A stretch of 48,604 nt of DNA from Lineus longissimus. Its lineage: Eukaryota; Nemertea; Pilidiophora; Heteronemertea; Lineidae. Both the position numbers and the translations under genes were made by a program. Each line of letters begins with the position of its first letter. Position 1 is the stretch's first letter. This document shows positions 28,641 to 38,400 of the stretch, piece by piece. The notes under the pieces are model-generated. The model ran no database searches. It was not told the origin of the DNA and saw only the letters and a program-made list of their open reading frames with translations. The DNA is taken from NCBI RefSeq assembly GCF_910592395.1, contig NC_088310.1, forward strand, positions 29,034,991 through 29,083,594, in the 5' to 3' direction.

Positions 28641-29509
28641 CTGAACGATGGAAGACAAGGGTATCAACCAGTCTAGGACATTACACCGACTTGATGCCTC
28701 CGCCTGAACAATGGAAGACAATGGTCACAACCAGTCTAGGACATCACACCGACTTGATGTCTCATCCTGAACGATGGAAGACAATGGTCACAACCAGTCT
28801 TGGACATCACACTGACTTGATGTCTCCGTCTGAACGATGGAAGACAATTGTCGCAACCAGTCTAAGACATCACACTGACTTGATGTCTCCGCCTGAACGA
28901 TGGAAGACAATGGTCACAACCAGTCTAGGACATCACACTGACTTGATGTCTCCGCCTGAACGATGGAAGACAATGGTCACAACCAGTCTAGGACATCACA
29001 CTGACTTGATGTCTCATCCTGAACGATGGAAGACAATGGTCACAACCAGTCTTGGACATCACACTGACTTGGTGTCTCATCCTGAATGATAGAAGACAAT
29101 GGTCACAACCAGTCTAGGACATCACACCGACTTGATGTCTCCGCCTGAACGATGGAAGACAATGGTCCCAACAAGTCTAGGACATCACACCGACTTGATG
29201 TCTCCGCCTGAACGATGGAAGACAATGGTCCCAACAAGTCTAGGACAGCACATCGACTTGTTGTCTCTGCCTGAACGATGGAAGACAATGGTCACAACCA
29301 GTCTAGGACATTACACCGACTTGATGTCTCTGCCTGAACGATGGAAGACAATGGTCACAACCAGGCTAGGACATCACACTGACTTGATGTCTCTGCCTGA
29401 ACGATGGAAGACAGCTGTCACAACCAGTCTAGGACATCACACCGACTTGATGTCTCCACCTGAACGATGAGAGACAATGGTCACAAACAGTCTAGGACAT
29501 CACATCAAC
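28641..29509. repeat. 63-bp minisatellite, about 14 copies
   Basis: The units begin with TGAACGATGGAAGACAATGG, continue with CACAACCAGTCTAGGACATC and end in GACTTGATGTCTCCGCC. The array joins the 70-bp satellite directly at 28641, where the monomer breaks off after GAGAACAACT. It joins the 15-bp array at about 29509. Copies differ by scattered substitutions. Because 63 is a multiple of 3, the array reads as a 21-residue repeat beginning ERWKTMVTT on the plus strand. That frame contains internal stops at the eighth copy (TGAATGATAG near 29083) and in the last partial copy (near 29468). It has no ATG start, since the open stretch begins at a TTG, and it has no flanking coding context. I treat it as a non-coding minisatellite, though descent from a decayed coding repeat cannot be excluded. 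Confidence 0.93.
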
Positions 29510-30049
29510 TAACCCAAAAGCTACTAACCCTAAAGCTACTAATAAAGCTGCTAACCCTCAAGCTACTAAACCTGAAGCTACTAACACTAAAGCCACTAAC
29601 CCTGAAGCACTAACCCTGAAACCACTAACACTGAAGCCACTAACCCTAAAGCCACTTACCCTATGGCAACTAACCCCAAGGCCACTAACCCTAAGGCCAC
29701 TAACCCTAAGGCAACTAACCCTAAGGCCACTTACCCTAAAGGCACTTACCCTAACGCCACTAACCCTAAGGCCATCAACCCTCAGTCCACTTACCCTCAA
29801 GGCACTTACCCTAACGCCACTAGACCTAAAGCCATTAACCCTCAGTCCACTAACCCTAAGGCCACTAACCCTAAGGAAACTAACTCTAAGGCAACTAACC
29901 CTAAGGCAACTAACCCTAAGGCCACTAACCCTAAAGCCACTAGCCCTAAGGCCACTAACCCTAAGGCCACTAACACTAAGGCCACTAACCCTATGGCCAC
30001 TAACACTAAGGCCACTAACCCTATGGCGACTAACACCAAGCCACTAACA
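29510..30049. repeat. Degenerate 15-bp telomere-like array, CTAACCC strand forward
   Basis: About 36 units have consensus CTAACCCTAAGGCCA on the plus strand. Divergence is high: CTAAACCTGAAGC, CTTACCCTAACGCCA and ATCAACCCTCAGTCC all occur, and some units are one or two bases short. Decay is worst at the left end and eases toward the right. Small higher-order repeats are visible: a 60-bp (4-unit) duplication with GGCACTTACC at 29741 and 29801, and a 30-bp dimer TAACACTAAGGCC plus ACTAACCCTATGGC near 29970-30030. The spurious open frame here reads as repeated ATNPK. No gene is called. Confidence 0.93.
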
Positions 30050-30050
30050 G

Positions 30051-33000
30051 TTGCCCTAGGGTTAGTTGCCCTAGGGTTAGTTGCCCTAGGGTTAGTTGCC
30101 CTAGGGTTAGTTGCCCTAGGGTTAGTTGCCCTAGGGTTAGTTGCCCTAGGGTTAGTTGCCCTAGGGTTAGTTGCCCTAGGGTTAGTTGCCCTAGGGTTAG
30201 TTGCCCTAGGGTTAGTTGCCCTAGGGTTAGTTGCCCTAGGGTTAGTTGCCCTAGGGTTAGTTGCCCTAGGGTTAGTTGCCCTAGGGTTAGTTGCCCTAGG
30301 GTTAGTTGCCCTAGGGTTAGTTGCCCTAGGGTTAGTTGCCCTAGGGTTAGTTGCCCTAGGGTTAGTTGCCCTAGGGTTAGTTGCCCTAGGGTTAGTTGCC
30401 CTAGGGTTAGTTGCCCTAGGGTTAGTTGCCCTAGGGTTAGTTGCCCTAGGGTTAGTTGCCCTAGGGTTAGTTGCCCTAGGGTTAGTTGCCCTAGGGTTAG
30501 TTGCCCTAGGGTTAGTTGCCCTAGGGTTAGTTGCCCTAGGGTTAGTTGCCCTAGGGTTAGTTGCCCTAGGGTTAGTTGCCCTAGGGTTAGTTGCCCTAGG
30601 GTTAGTTGCCCTAGGGTTAGTTGCCCTAGGGTTAGTTGCCCTAGGGTTAGTTGCCCTAGGGTTAGTTGCCCTAGGGTTAGTTGCCCTAGGGTTAGTTGCC
30701 CTAGGGTTAGTTGCCCTAGGGTTAGTTGCCCTAGGGTTAGTTGCCCTAGGGTTAGTTGCCCTAGGGTTAGTTGCCCTAGGGTTAGTTGCCCTAGGGTTAG
30801 TTGCCCTAGGGTTAGTTGCCCTAGGGTTAGTTGCCCTAGGGTTAGTTGCCCTAGGGTTAGTTGCCCTAGGGTTAGTTGCCCTAGGGTTAGTTGCCCTAGG
30901 GTTAGTTGCCCTAGGGTTAGTTGCCCTAGGGTTAGTTGCCCTAGGGTTAGTTGCCCTAGGGTTAGTTGCCCTAGGGTTAGTTGCCCTAGGGTTAGTTGCC
31001 CTAGGGTTAGTTGCCCTAGGGTTAGTTGCCCTAGGGTTAGTTGCCCTAGGGTTAGTTGCCCTAGGGTTAGTTGCCCTAGGGTTAGTTGCCCTAGGGTTAG
31101 TTGCCCTAGGGTTAGTTGCCCTAGGGTTAGTTGCCCTAGGGTTAGTTGCCCTAGGGTTAGTTGCCCTAGGGTTAGTTGCCCTAGGGTTAGTTGCCCTAGG
31201 GTTAGTTGCCCTAGGGTTAGTTGCCCTAGGGTTAGTTGCCCTAGGGTTAGTTGCCCTAGGGTTAGTTGCCCTAGGGTTAGTTGCCCTAGGGTTAGTTGCC
31301 CTAGGGTTAGTTGCCCTAGGGTTAGTTGCCCTAGGGTTAGTTGCCCTAGGGTTAGTTGCCCTAGGGTTAGTTGCCCTAGGGTTAGTTGCCCTAGGGTTAG
31401 TTGCCCTAGGGTTAGTTGCCCTAGGGTTAGTTGCCCTAGGGTTAGTTGCCCTAGGGTTAGTTGCCCTAGGGTTAGTTGCCCTAGGGTTAGTTGCCCTAGG
31501 GTTAGTTGCCCTAGGGTTAGTTGCCCTAGGGTTAGTTGCCCTAGGGTTAGTTGCCCTAGGGTTAGTTGCCCTAGGGTTAGTTGCCCTAGGGTTAGTTGCC
31601 CTAGGGTTAGTTGCCCTAGGGTTAGTTGCCCTAGGGTTAGTTGCCCTAGGGTTAGTTGCCCTAGGGTTAGTTGCCCTAGGGTTAGTTGCCCTAGGGTTAG
31701 TTGCCCTAGGGTTAGTTGCCCTAGGGTTAGTTGCCCTAGGGTTAGTTGCCCTAGGGTTAGTTGCCCTAGGGTTAGTTGCCCTAGGGTTAGTTGCCCTAGG
31801 GTTAGTTGCCCTAGGGTTAGTTGCCCTAGGGTTAGTTGCCCTAGGGTTAGTTGCCCTAGGGTTAGTTGCCCTAGGGTTAGTTGCCCTAGGGTTAGTTGCC
31901 CTAGGGTTAGTTGCCCTAGGGTTAGTTGCCCTAGGGTTAGTTGCCCTAGGGTTAGTTGCCCTAGGGTTAGTTGCCCTAGGGTTAGTTGCCCTAGGGTTAG
32001 TTGCCCTAGGGTTAGTTGCCCTAGGGTTAGTTGCCCTAGGGTTAGTTGCCCTAGGGTTAGTTGCCCTAGGGTTAGTTGCCCTAGGGTTAGTTGCCCTAGG
32101 GTTAGTTGCCCTAGGGTTAGTTGCCCTAGGGTTAGTTGCCCTAGGGTTAGTTGCCCTAGGGTTAGTTGCCCTAGGGTTAGTTGCCCTAGGGTTAGTTGCC
32201 CTAGGGTTAGTTGCCCTAGGGTTAGTTGCCCTAGGGTTAGTTGCCCTAGGGTTAGTTGCCCTAGGGTTAGTTGCCCTAGGGTTAGTTGCCCTAGGGTTAG
32301 TTGCCCTAGGGTTAGTTGCCCTAGGGTTAGTTGCCCTAGGGTTAGTTGCCCTAGGGTTAGTTGCCCTAGGGTTAGTTGCCCTAGGGTTAGTTGCCCTAGG
32401 GTTAGTTGCCCTAGGGTTAGTTGCCCTAGGGTTAGTTGCCCTAGGGTTAGTTGCCCTAGGGTTAGTTGCCCTAGGGTTAGTTGCCCTAGGGTTAGTTGCC
32501 CTAGGGTTAGTTGCCCTAGGGTTAGTTGCCCTAGGGTTAGTTGCCCTAGGGTTAGTTGCCCTAGGGTTAGTTGCCCTAGGGTTAGTTGCCCTAGGGTTAG
32601 TTGCCCTAGGGTTAGTTGCCCTAGGGTTAGTTGCCCTAGGGTTAGTTGCCCTAGGGTTAGTTGCCCTAGGGTTAGTTGCCCTAGGGTTAGTTGCCCTAGG
32701 GTTAGTTGCCCTAGGGTTAGTTGCCCTAGGGTTAGTTGCCCTAGGGTTAGTTGCCCTAGGGTTAGTTGCCCTAGGGTTAGTTGCCCTAGGGTTAGTTGCC
32801 CTAGGGTTAGTTGCCCTAGGGTTAGTTGCCCTAGGGTTAGTTGCCCTAGGGTTAGTTGCCCTAGGGTTAGTTGCCCTAGGGTTAGTTGCCCTAGGGTTAG
32901 TTGCCCTAGGGTTAGTTGCCCTAGGGTTAGTTGCCCTAGGGTTAGTTGCCCTAGGGTTAGTTGCCCTAGGGTTAGTTGCCCTAGGGTTAGTTGCCCTAGG

Positions 33001-34169
33001 GTTAGTTGCCCTAGGGTTAGTTGCCCTAGGGTTAGTTGCCCTAGGGTTAGTTGCCCTAGGGTTAGTTGCCCTAGGGTTAGTTGCCCTAGGGTTAGTTGCC
33101 CTAGGGTTAGTTGCCCTAGGGTTAGTTGCCCTAGGGTTAGTTGCCCTAGGGTTAGTTGCCCTAGGGTTAGTTGCCCTAGGGTTAGTTGCCCTAGGGTTAG
33201 TTGCCCTAGGGTTAGTTGCCCTAGGGTTAGTTGCCCTAGGGTTAGTTGCCCTAGGGTTAGTTGCCCTAGGGTTAGTTGCCCTAGGGTTAGTTGCCCTAGG
33301 GTTAGTTGCCCTAGGGTTAGTTGCCCTAGGGTTAGTTGCCCTAGGGTTAGTTGCCCTAGGGTTAGTTGCCCTAGGGTTAGTTGCCCTAGGGTTAGTTGCC
33401 CTAGGGTTAGTTGCCCTAGGGTTAGTTGCCCTAGGGTTAGTTGCCCTAGGGTTAGTTGCCCTAGGGTTAGTTGCCCTAGGGTTAGTTGCCCTAGGGTTAG
33501 TTGCCCTAGGGTTAGTTGCCCTAGGGTTAGTTGCCCTAGGGTTAGTTGCCCTAGGGTTAGTTGCCCTAGGGTTAGTTGCCCTAGGGTTAGTTGCCCTAGG
33601 GTTAGTTGCCCTAGGGTTAGTTGCCCTAGGGTTAGTTGCCCTAGGGTTAGTTGCCCTAGGGTTAGTTGCCCTAGGGTTAGTTGCCCTAGGGTTAGTTGCC
33701 CTAGGGTTAGTTGCCCTAGGGTTAGTTGCCCTAGGGTTAGTTGCCCTAGGGTTAGTTGCCCTAGGGTTAGTTGCCCTAGGGTTAGTTGCCCTAGGGTTAG
33801 TTGCCCTAGGGTTAGTTGCCCTAGGGTTAGTTGCCCTAGGGTTAGTTGCCCTAGGGTTAGTTGCCCTAGGGTTAGTTGCCCTAGGGTTAGTTGCCCTAGG
33901 GTTAGTTGCCCTAGGGTTAGTTGCCCTAGGGTTAGTTGCCCTAGGGTTAGTTGCCCTAGGGTTAGTTGCCCTAGGGTTAGTTGCCCTAGGGTTAGTTGCC
34001 CTAGGGTTAGTTGCCCTAGGGTTAGTTGCCCTAGGGTTAGTTGCCCTAGGGTTAGTTGCCCTAGGGTTAGTTGCCCTAGGGTTAGTTGCCCTAGGGTTAG
34101 TTGCCCTAGGGTTAGTTGCCCTAGGGTTAGTTGCCCTAGGGTTAGTTGCCCTAGGGTTAGTTGCCCTAG
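30051..34169. repeat. Homogeneous 15-bp telomere-like array, left part
   Basis: About 275 copies of TTGCCCTAGGGTTAG, with no variant seen by eye across 4.1 kb; every 60-base line is identical. The reverse complement, CTAACCCTAGGGCAA, differs from the consensus of the neighbouring degenerate array at only two positions. The two arrays are therefore one family in opposite orientation. Each unit contains the palindrome CCCTAGGG and the telomere-like word TAGGGTTAG. The unit has no stop in four of six frames, giving giant artificial frames that read as repeated VALGL (plus strand) and ATNPR (minus strand). The array is interrupted at 34170 by a retrotransposon. Confidence 0.97.
34165..34169. repeat. 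Target-site duplication CCTAG, left copy
   Basis: CCTAG lies immediately outside the left LTR and recurs immediately outside the right LTR at 42801-42805. Joining the sequence up to 34169 with that from 42806 rebuilds a perfect TTGCCCTAGGGTTAG unit. The array phase therefore fixes the duplication at exactly 5 bp, a length typical of BEL/Pao integrases. Confidence 0.95.
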
Positions 34170-34273
34170 TGAATGTGAACTCTCCTTTAGTCCACATGGG
34201 GTGAGTGAGGCCTTTCCATTCTCACAACGAGAATAAACGAAATAAATGAATAGGTCCAGTATTGATACACACT

Positions 34274-34279
34274 TTTAAT
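34274..34279 (-). promoter_or_regulatory. Candidate poly(A) signal ATTAAA in the 3' LTR
   Basis: The minus strand reads ATTAAA followed by GT-rich AGTGTGTATC, about 100 bp before the outer end of the LTR. ATTAAA is the commonest variant of AATAAA. I did not see AATAAA on the minus strand of the LTR except near 34233-34245, where the complement reads TTTATT instead. The call rests on a short motif only. Confidence 0.35.
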
Positions 34280-34400
34280 TACTCCACAAACTTGTATACC
34301 GCATACAGTTCACACTTAAGTGATCGAAACAACGTGAAGTATTCATACAGGAACGAAGTGACAATGAAGTTGCTTGAAACGTAACGACGTGAAGTGTAGT

Positions 34401-34465
34401 ATTCATGAAGTGTTCATGAAGTGTTCATGAAGTGTTCATGAAGTGTTCATGAAGTGTTCATGAAG
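34401..34465. repeat. 11-bp tandem array of TGTTCATGAAG (left LTR)
   Basis: Five perfect copies of TGTTCATGAAG at 34411-34465 are preceded by one variant (ATTCATGAAG, 34401-34410). Each copy contains the 8-bp palindrome TTCATGAA, so six palindromes sit about one helical turn apart. Diverged GAAGT-containing words precede the array. The position in the LTR is compatible with a regulatory repeat, but no function is shown. Confidence 0.9.
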
Positions 34466-34611
34466 TGGTTCAATCTGCAATATTGAAAGTAAAAATCCTA
34501 AACATATTGATTCTATAAGAAACCTAAATTATCTCGTTAAAACAGAAAACGACAAATCGAGAATTATAACTCTACTTACAAGGCTGGCTCTATCAAATCA
34601 AAATAAACTGC

Positions 34612-34776
34612 TGGACCATCCGTCCAGAACGAAAGAATATGGGGCACATTTGCCACCTAGCCTACTTTAGGCCTTCACAGGCTGGACCATTTGTCCAGAA
34701 AGAAACAGAAGGGGCACTTTGCCACCTTGCCTATTTGGACCGTTTGTCCAAAGCAAAAGAAGAGGCACGTCTTGCC
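34612..34776. other. Cluster of seven short hairpins (left LTR)
   Basis: Three perfect stems TGGAC/GTCCA lie at 34612-34626, 34683-34697 and 34736-34750, with 5-base loops CATCC, CATTT and CGTTT. They alternate with three perfect stems GGCA/TGCC at 34643-34654, 34713-34723 and 34764-34776. A further stem GCCTA/TAGGC occupies 34660-34672. The arrangement is an imperfect triplication of a unit of about 53-71 bp in which the stem arms are unchanged while loops and spacers vary. It could act as structured RNA or as paired protein-binding sites. Confidence 0.75.
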
Positions 34777-35238
34777 ACCTTCACAACCTAGGTCTCACTG
34801 AATCTTCTAAAGTAACAAAGTTCTAACATCCTGAAAGTGACCCATGGTCAAACCGATTTATGAAAGGCGTACCAGGACATATCACTCTTCAGAGAGGAAA
34901 CTAACTGCAAGCTGCAGGAAGTTGTAAATTCTTGAGATGCTGGGAAAGAGTTACATCAAAGACTACCGAAGATAGCAAAGAAGTGTCACATAAACTATGG
35001 ACAGTCCTCGGAGGATGCCGGACCTCAATTCCTAGAAAGTTCTGAGTTGTATACTAATTAACGGTGACAGGCACCCACACCTAACTAACTTTAAACAAGC
35101 ATAAAGTACATGAGACATCATACAGACCTACATGACTGAGAAAGTAAATTATTAAAGTGTGATCTATGAATACCTAGACATCAAATAAAATGCAAATACA
35201 AAACTACCAAAACCTATATGATGATTTTGGGCGTTACA

Positions 35239-35250
35239 TTCCGGCCCCAT
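35239..35250 (-). other. Polypurine tract next to the 3' LTR
   Basis: In element orientation ATGGGGCCGGAA abuts the LTR start TGTAACG. A purine-rich stretch directly upstream of the 3' LTR is the expected primer for plus-strand DNA synthesis. The CC interruption makes it imperfect, but its position exactly at the LTR edge supports the call. Confidence 0.7.
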
Positions 35251-35469
35251 AAATGCGTTCCAGACTCAGCATTTACCTATAATAAACATTCATAGAACAA
35301 AATCAATCACCTAATTAATGTATGATCTAAACCTAAGCCTAAATTGAAATCTGCATACTGTATAAACCATAGGCCTAATTGACATGTGCATAATAGGTAT
35401 CAATCAGCCTTACAACATGCATGTGACCAGTCATTTGCATCATTGCAGAAGCGCGGCAGGGTGACATGA
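35251..35469 (-). other. 3' untranslated stretch of the retrotransposon
   Basis: About 220 bp lie between the gag-pol stop codon and the polypurine tract. The stretch is AT-rich with no open frame of note and no sign of an envelope-like gene. Confidence 0.8.
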
Positions 35470-38400
35470 CTACTTGATCCGATTTTCAACTTCATCAGTG
35501 TCCTCTACAGGTTCAATCAAACACAGTTTGTTGACAGGTCTAACCAGTTGTGTATGTTGGGTTCTAACCTTGACTGCTCTGACACGGTTATCATTTCCTG
35601 GATATACCTCAATCACGCGACCTAGTGACCAGGCATTTCTAGGCATGTTGTTGTCAACAATGAGGACTATGTCATCTATCTTGACATTTCTTTCGTCTTG
35701 CAGCCATTTCTGGCGTTCTTGTAAAGATGGAAGGTACTCCTTGGTCCATCTTTTCCAAAAGAGATTGGCAAGGTATTGTACGTGCCGCCATCGTCGTTTG
35801 CTGTAAAGGTCGTCCTTCACGAAGAGCCCTGGTGGTAATGTTGGTCCTCTGCGCAGAAGCAACAGATGATTCGGGGTCAATGGTTCCAGGTCTTCTGGAT
35901 CATCAGACAGTCTGGTGATGGGGCGTCCATTTATAATGGCCTCAACTTCACACATCAGCGTTGTGAGTCCGTCCTCGGAAGGTACCTGCTCCTTCAATAT
36001 CCCTGACATCACCTTCCTTACTGACCGTATCATCCTTTCCCAACTTCCTCCCATGTGAGATGCCGCTGGGGGGTTAAATGTCCAATCAATGTCTTGCTGC
36101 TGCATGTAGCTCTCAATATGCTGCAGGTTCCACTCTGCCAAGGCTTGCTTCAACTCTTTTCGGCCCCCGACAAAGTTCGTACCATTGTCCGACCGAATCC
36201 TTTCAGGTCGGCCTCTTCTGCTAATGAAGCGCTGCAGTGCGTTGATGAACGCATCCGTGTCTAGGGATCCCGCGACTTCTAAATGAATAGCTCTAGATGT
36301 CAGACATGTAAAGATGCAGCCATATCTTTTGGCTCTCTTCCTTCCTCTTCCCATCTTCACTTGGAATGGTCCGAAGTAATCCAGTCCCACATATGTAAAT
36401 GGCGCCTTTGGTGGGTTCACCCTATCTGACGGTAGATCTGCCATTTGCTGCTTCATTGGCTTTGCATTGCACTTCCGGCAATGTGTGCACCTCAGATTTA
36501 CCCTTCTGACTGCAGCCCGCCCCTTGACGATCCAGAACCTTTGTCGAATCTCAGTAAGAACTCGCTCAATCCCTGAGTGTCCCGTGATCTTGTGATAATG
36601 ACTGATGATTAGTTCTACCACGTGGAGTCTCTTGGGAAGGATCATCTGGTGCTTCGCCCTGTAGGAAAGCATGGCATTGTTGAGACGGCCGCCCACACAC
36701 ACTACTCCGTTTTCATCCTTCATCGGTTTGAGTTTACGTATTGGATTTGACCTGGCTTTAGTGTCTTGATTCATACCCCTTTGTGCAAACTTGACTATCT
36801 CAATCTCTGCCCTCCTCAGCTCTGGTATCTTTATACTACCTGACTCAATGGGCACGACACCAACACCATTGTGTTGGCGATTCCTGGCCTTGTTTCGTAG
36901 CATCGTCTTAGCTCGCAAGATCCATGCTACCGACTTCTTGAGCTTGCTCCAACTGGAGTGTCTTTCTATGAGGCGCTTGATTACATCACCCTTGGCTGTT
37001 GCTCCCTCTAGTTTATCCGTTGCATAAACCTTTGTTTGGACCTTCACCTCCAACTTGAAGCTGTCGTCTTCTTGTATGTTTATAGCTGGTGTCTGCGGCC
37101 AGTCACACTCCGGGAGCCATAGGAAGCTTGGCCCATACAACCACCTCTTGTTTGTAATCAGTTCATCCGCTGTCAGGCCTCGTGATACGTCATCTCCAGG
37201 ATTTGTATCTGTATCCACGTGTCTCCATTGAGAAGGGGATGAACTTTCATGTATTTTTGCAACCCTATTTGCAACAAAGGTCTGGAAGCGCTTCTCTTCG
37301 TTCGCGATGTAATGTAGGACTATCATGCTGTCAGTCCAGAAGACTGAAGCATGAATGGGAATTTCTAATTCCTTCCGGATCACCTTGTCCAGTTTCACCG
37401 ATTCTACTGCCGCAGCTAGCTCCAGCCTTGGGATCGTGGTTGCCTTTATTGGAGCCAGTTTCGCCTTAGCCATCACCAAGGCACAGTGAACTTCACCATC
37501 AGCATCTTCTGTTCTGAGATATGTGACAGCGCCTAGACCTCTCTCGGAAGCATCTGAAAAGTGATGTAGTGTGTTGTGCACCAAGGGTCCCAAACCTTTC
37601 GACTTCAAGCAGCGAGGGACCTTAAACCTCTCTAACTTCCGAAGATCATCACACCATCTTCTCCATTGCTCTAGGTGGCTATCCGGCATGTTGTCGTCCC
37701 ATCCAATACTGCTCCGGCAAAGGTCCTGGAATATGATCTTTGCCAAAAGGACGTAAGGGCTTACCAAACCAAGCGGGTCGTAGACGGAGCTCAGAATGCT
37801 GAGGACCCCTCGTTTGGTGGGAGGACGGTCTTGTATGCTGATGCTGGGTCGGAAGGTGTCTTCACTCACATCCCATAACATCCCAAGCGCCCTCTCTGTC
37901 GGCAGTCCATCTTTGTCTAGGTCAAGGTTCCTTACCCCTTTCCCCAATTCTGCTGCAGGCAATGTCTTGAGTAGCTCCCTGCTGTTGCTGATCCATTTCG
38001 TCAGACGAAAACCACCCTTGGCCAGCAGCTTACATACCTCGTGTGCCAATTTAATCCCTCCTGCTTCAGCAGGGACCGATTTCAAGCAGTCATCCACGTA
38101 ATGGCACTGCTCCACCGTCTCCTTTGCTTCAAGGCTGAAGTGGGCTTCGTTGTCTCTTGCTGTCCTTTTCAGAGCATAATTGGCACAGCTGGGGCTCCAA
38201 ACACCTCCAAAAAGGTGCCTAGTCATTCTGTAGACATTTGGGTCCTTTGATATATCTCCATCTTCAAACCACAGGAAGCGTAGTGTGTCGCGATCATTCT
38301 TGACGACTTCAACTTGGTGGAACATTGCCTCTATGTCCGCCATGAAGGCAACATGTTCCTGTCTGAACTTTATCAGGACACCCACCAACTTATTTGTAAG

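Larger units (their letters stand above)
1..28641. repeat. 70-bp satellite array with higher-order structure
   Basis: About 409 head-to-tail monomers of 70 bp. Recurring words in each monomer are GAGAACAACTTACTATC, TTTGAGACACCTT, AATAGCTAGCTCCTCATC and CAGTACATCTCACCC. The period is read from AACAACTTAC-type words at 1, 71, 141 and 211. Monomers fall into recognisable variants: TTCAATAGC versus TTGAATAGC versus TTCAACAGC; AGCTAGC versus AGCAAGC versus AGCTACC; GGATAGAACATCC; and GAAAAGAACAACC followed by TTTTATACACC. A few single-base indels shift phase, such as an extra G near 560 and a lost base near 3704. No frame stays open for more than about 75 codons, because 70 is not a multiple of 3. 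No gene, mobile element or unique sequence interrupts the block. The left end is cut by the window edge. The biological role (pericentromeric, subtelomeric or other) cannot be told from sequence alone. Confidence 0.97.
34170..35238 (-). repeat. LTR, left copy (3' LTR of the element)
   Basis: 1069 bp. In element orientation it begins TGTAACGCCC and ends ACATTCA, giving the usual TG...CA ends. It looks identical to the right copy, at a constant offset of 7562 bp, including internal repeats. It contains a short tandem array of TGTTCATGAAG and a cluster of small inverted repeats, described separately. In element orientation it would supply the polyadenylation signal and the 3' end of the transcript. 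Confidence 0.97.

Noticed and set aside
1-28641. CRISPR-like appearance of the 70-bp array (repeated words separated by variable stretches)
   Set aside because: The whole 70-bp monomer is conserved, with no unique spacers, and the context is metazoan. It is a satellite.
29510-34169. Telomere-telomere fusion point
   Set aside because: In a simple fusion the plus strand would read G-rich then C-rich. Here the order is C-rich then G-rich, and the unit is a 15-mer, not TTAGGG.
29842-34197. 1451-codon minus-strand open frame reading as repeated ATNPR
   Set aside because: It begins in the outer end of the LTR and runs through the homogeneous array. It is open only because the unit length is a multiple of 3 and lacks stops in this frame.
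29663-34204. 1513-codon plus-strand open frame reading as repeated ATNPK then VALGL
   Set aside because: It is the 15-bp arrays read in a stop-free frame. It crosses the inversion, changes meaning there and ends inside the LTR. There is no promoter, no non-repeat domain and no codon signature.
35239-35469. Envelope-like gene after pol
   Set aside because: Only about 230 bp lie between the stop codon and the 3' LTR, with no open frame of useful length.
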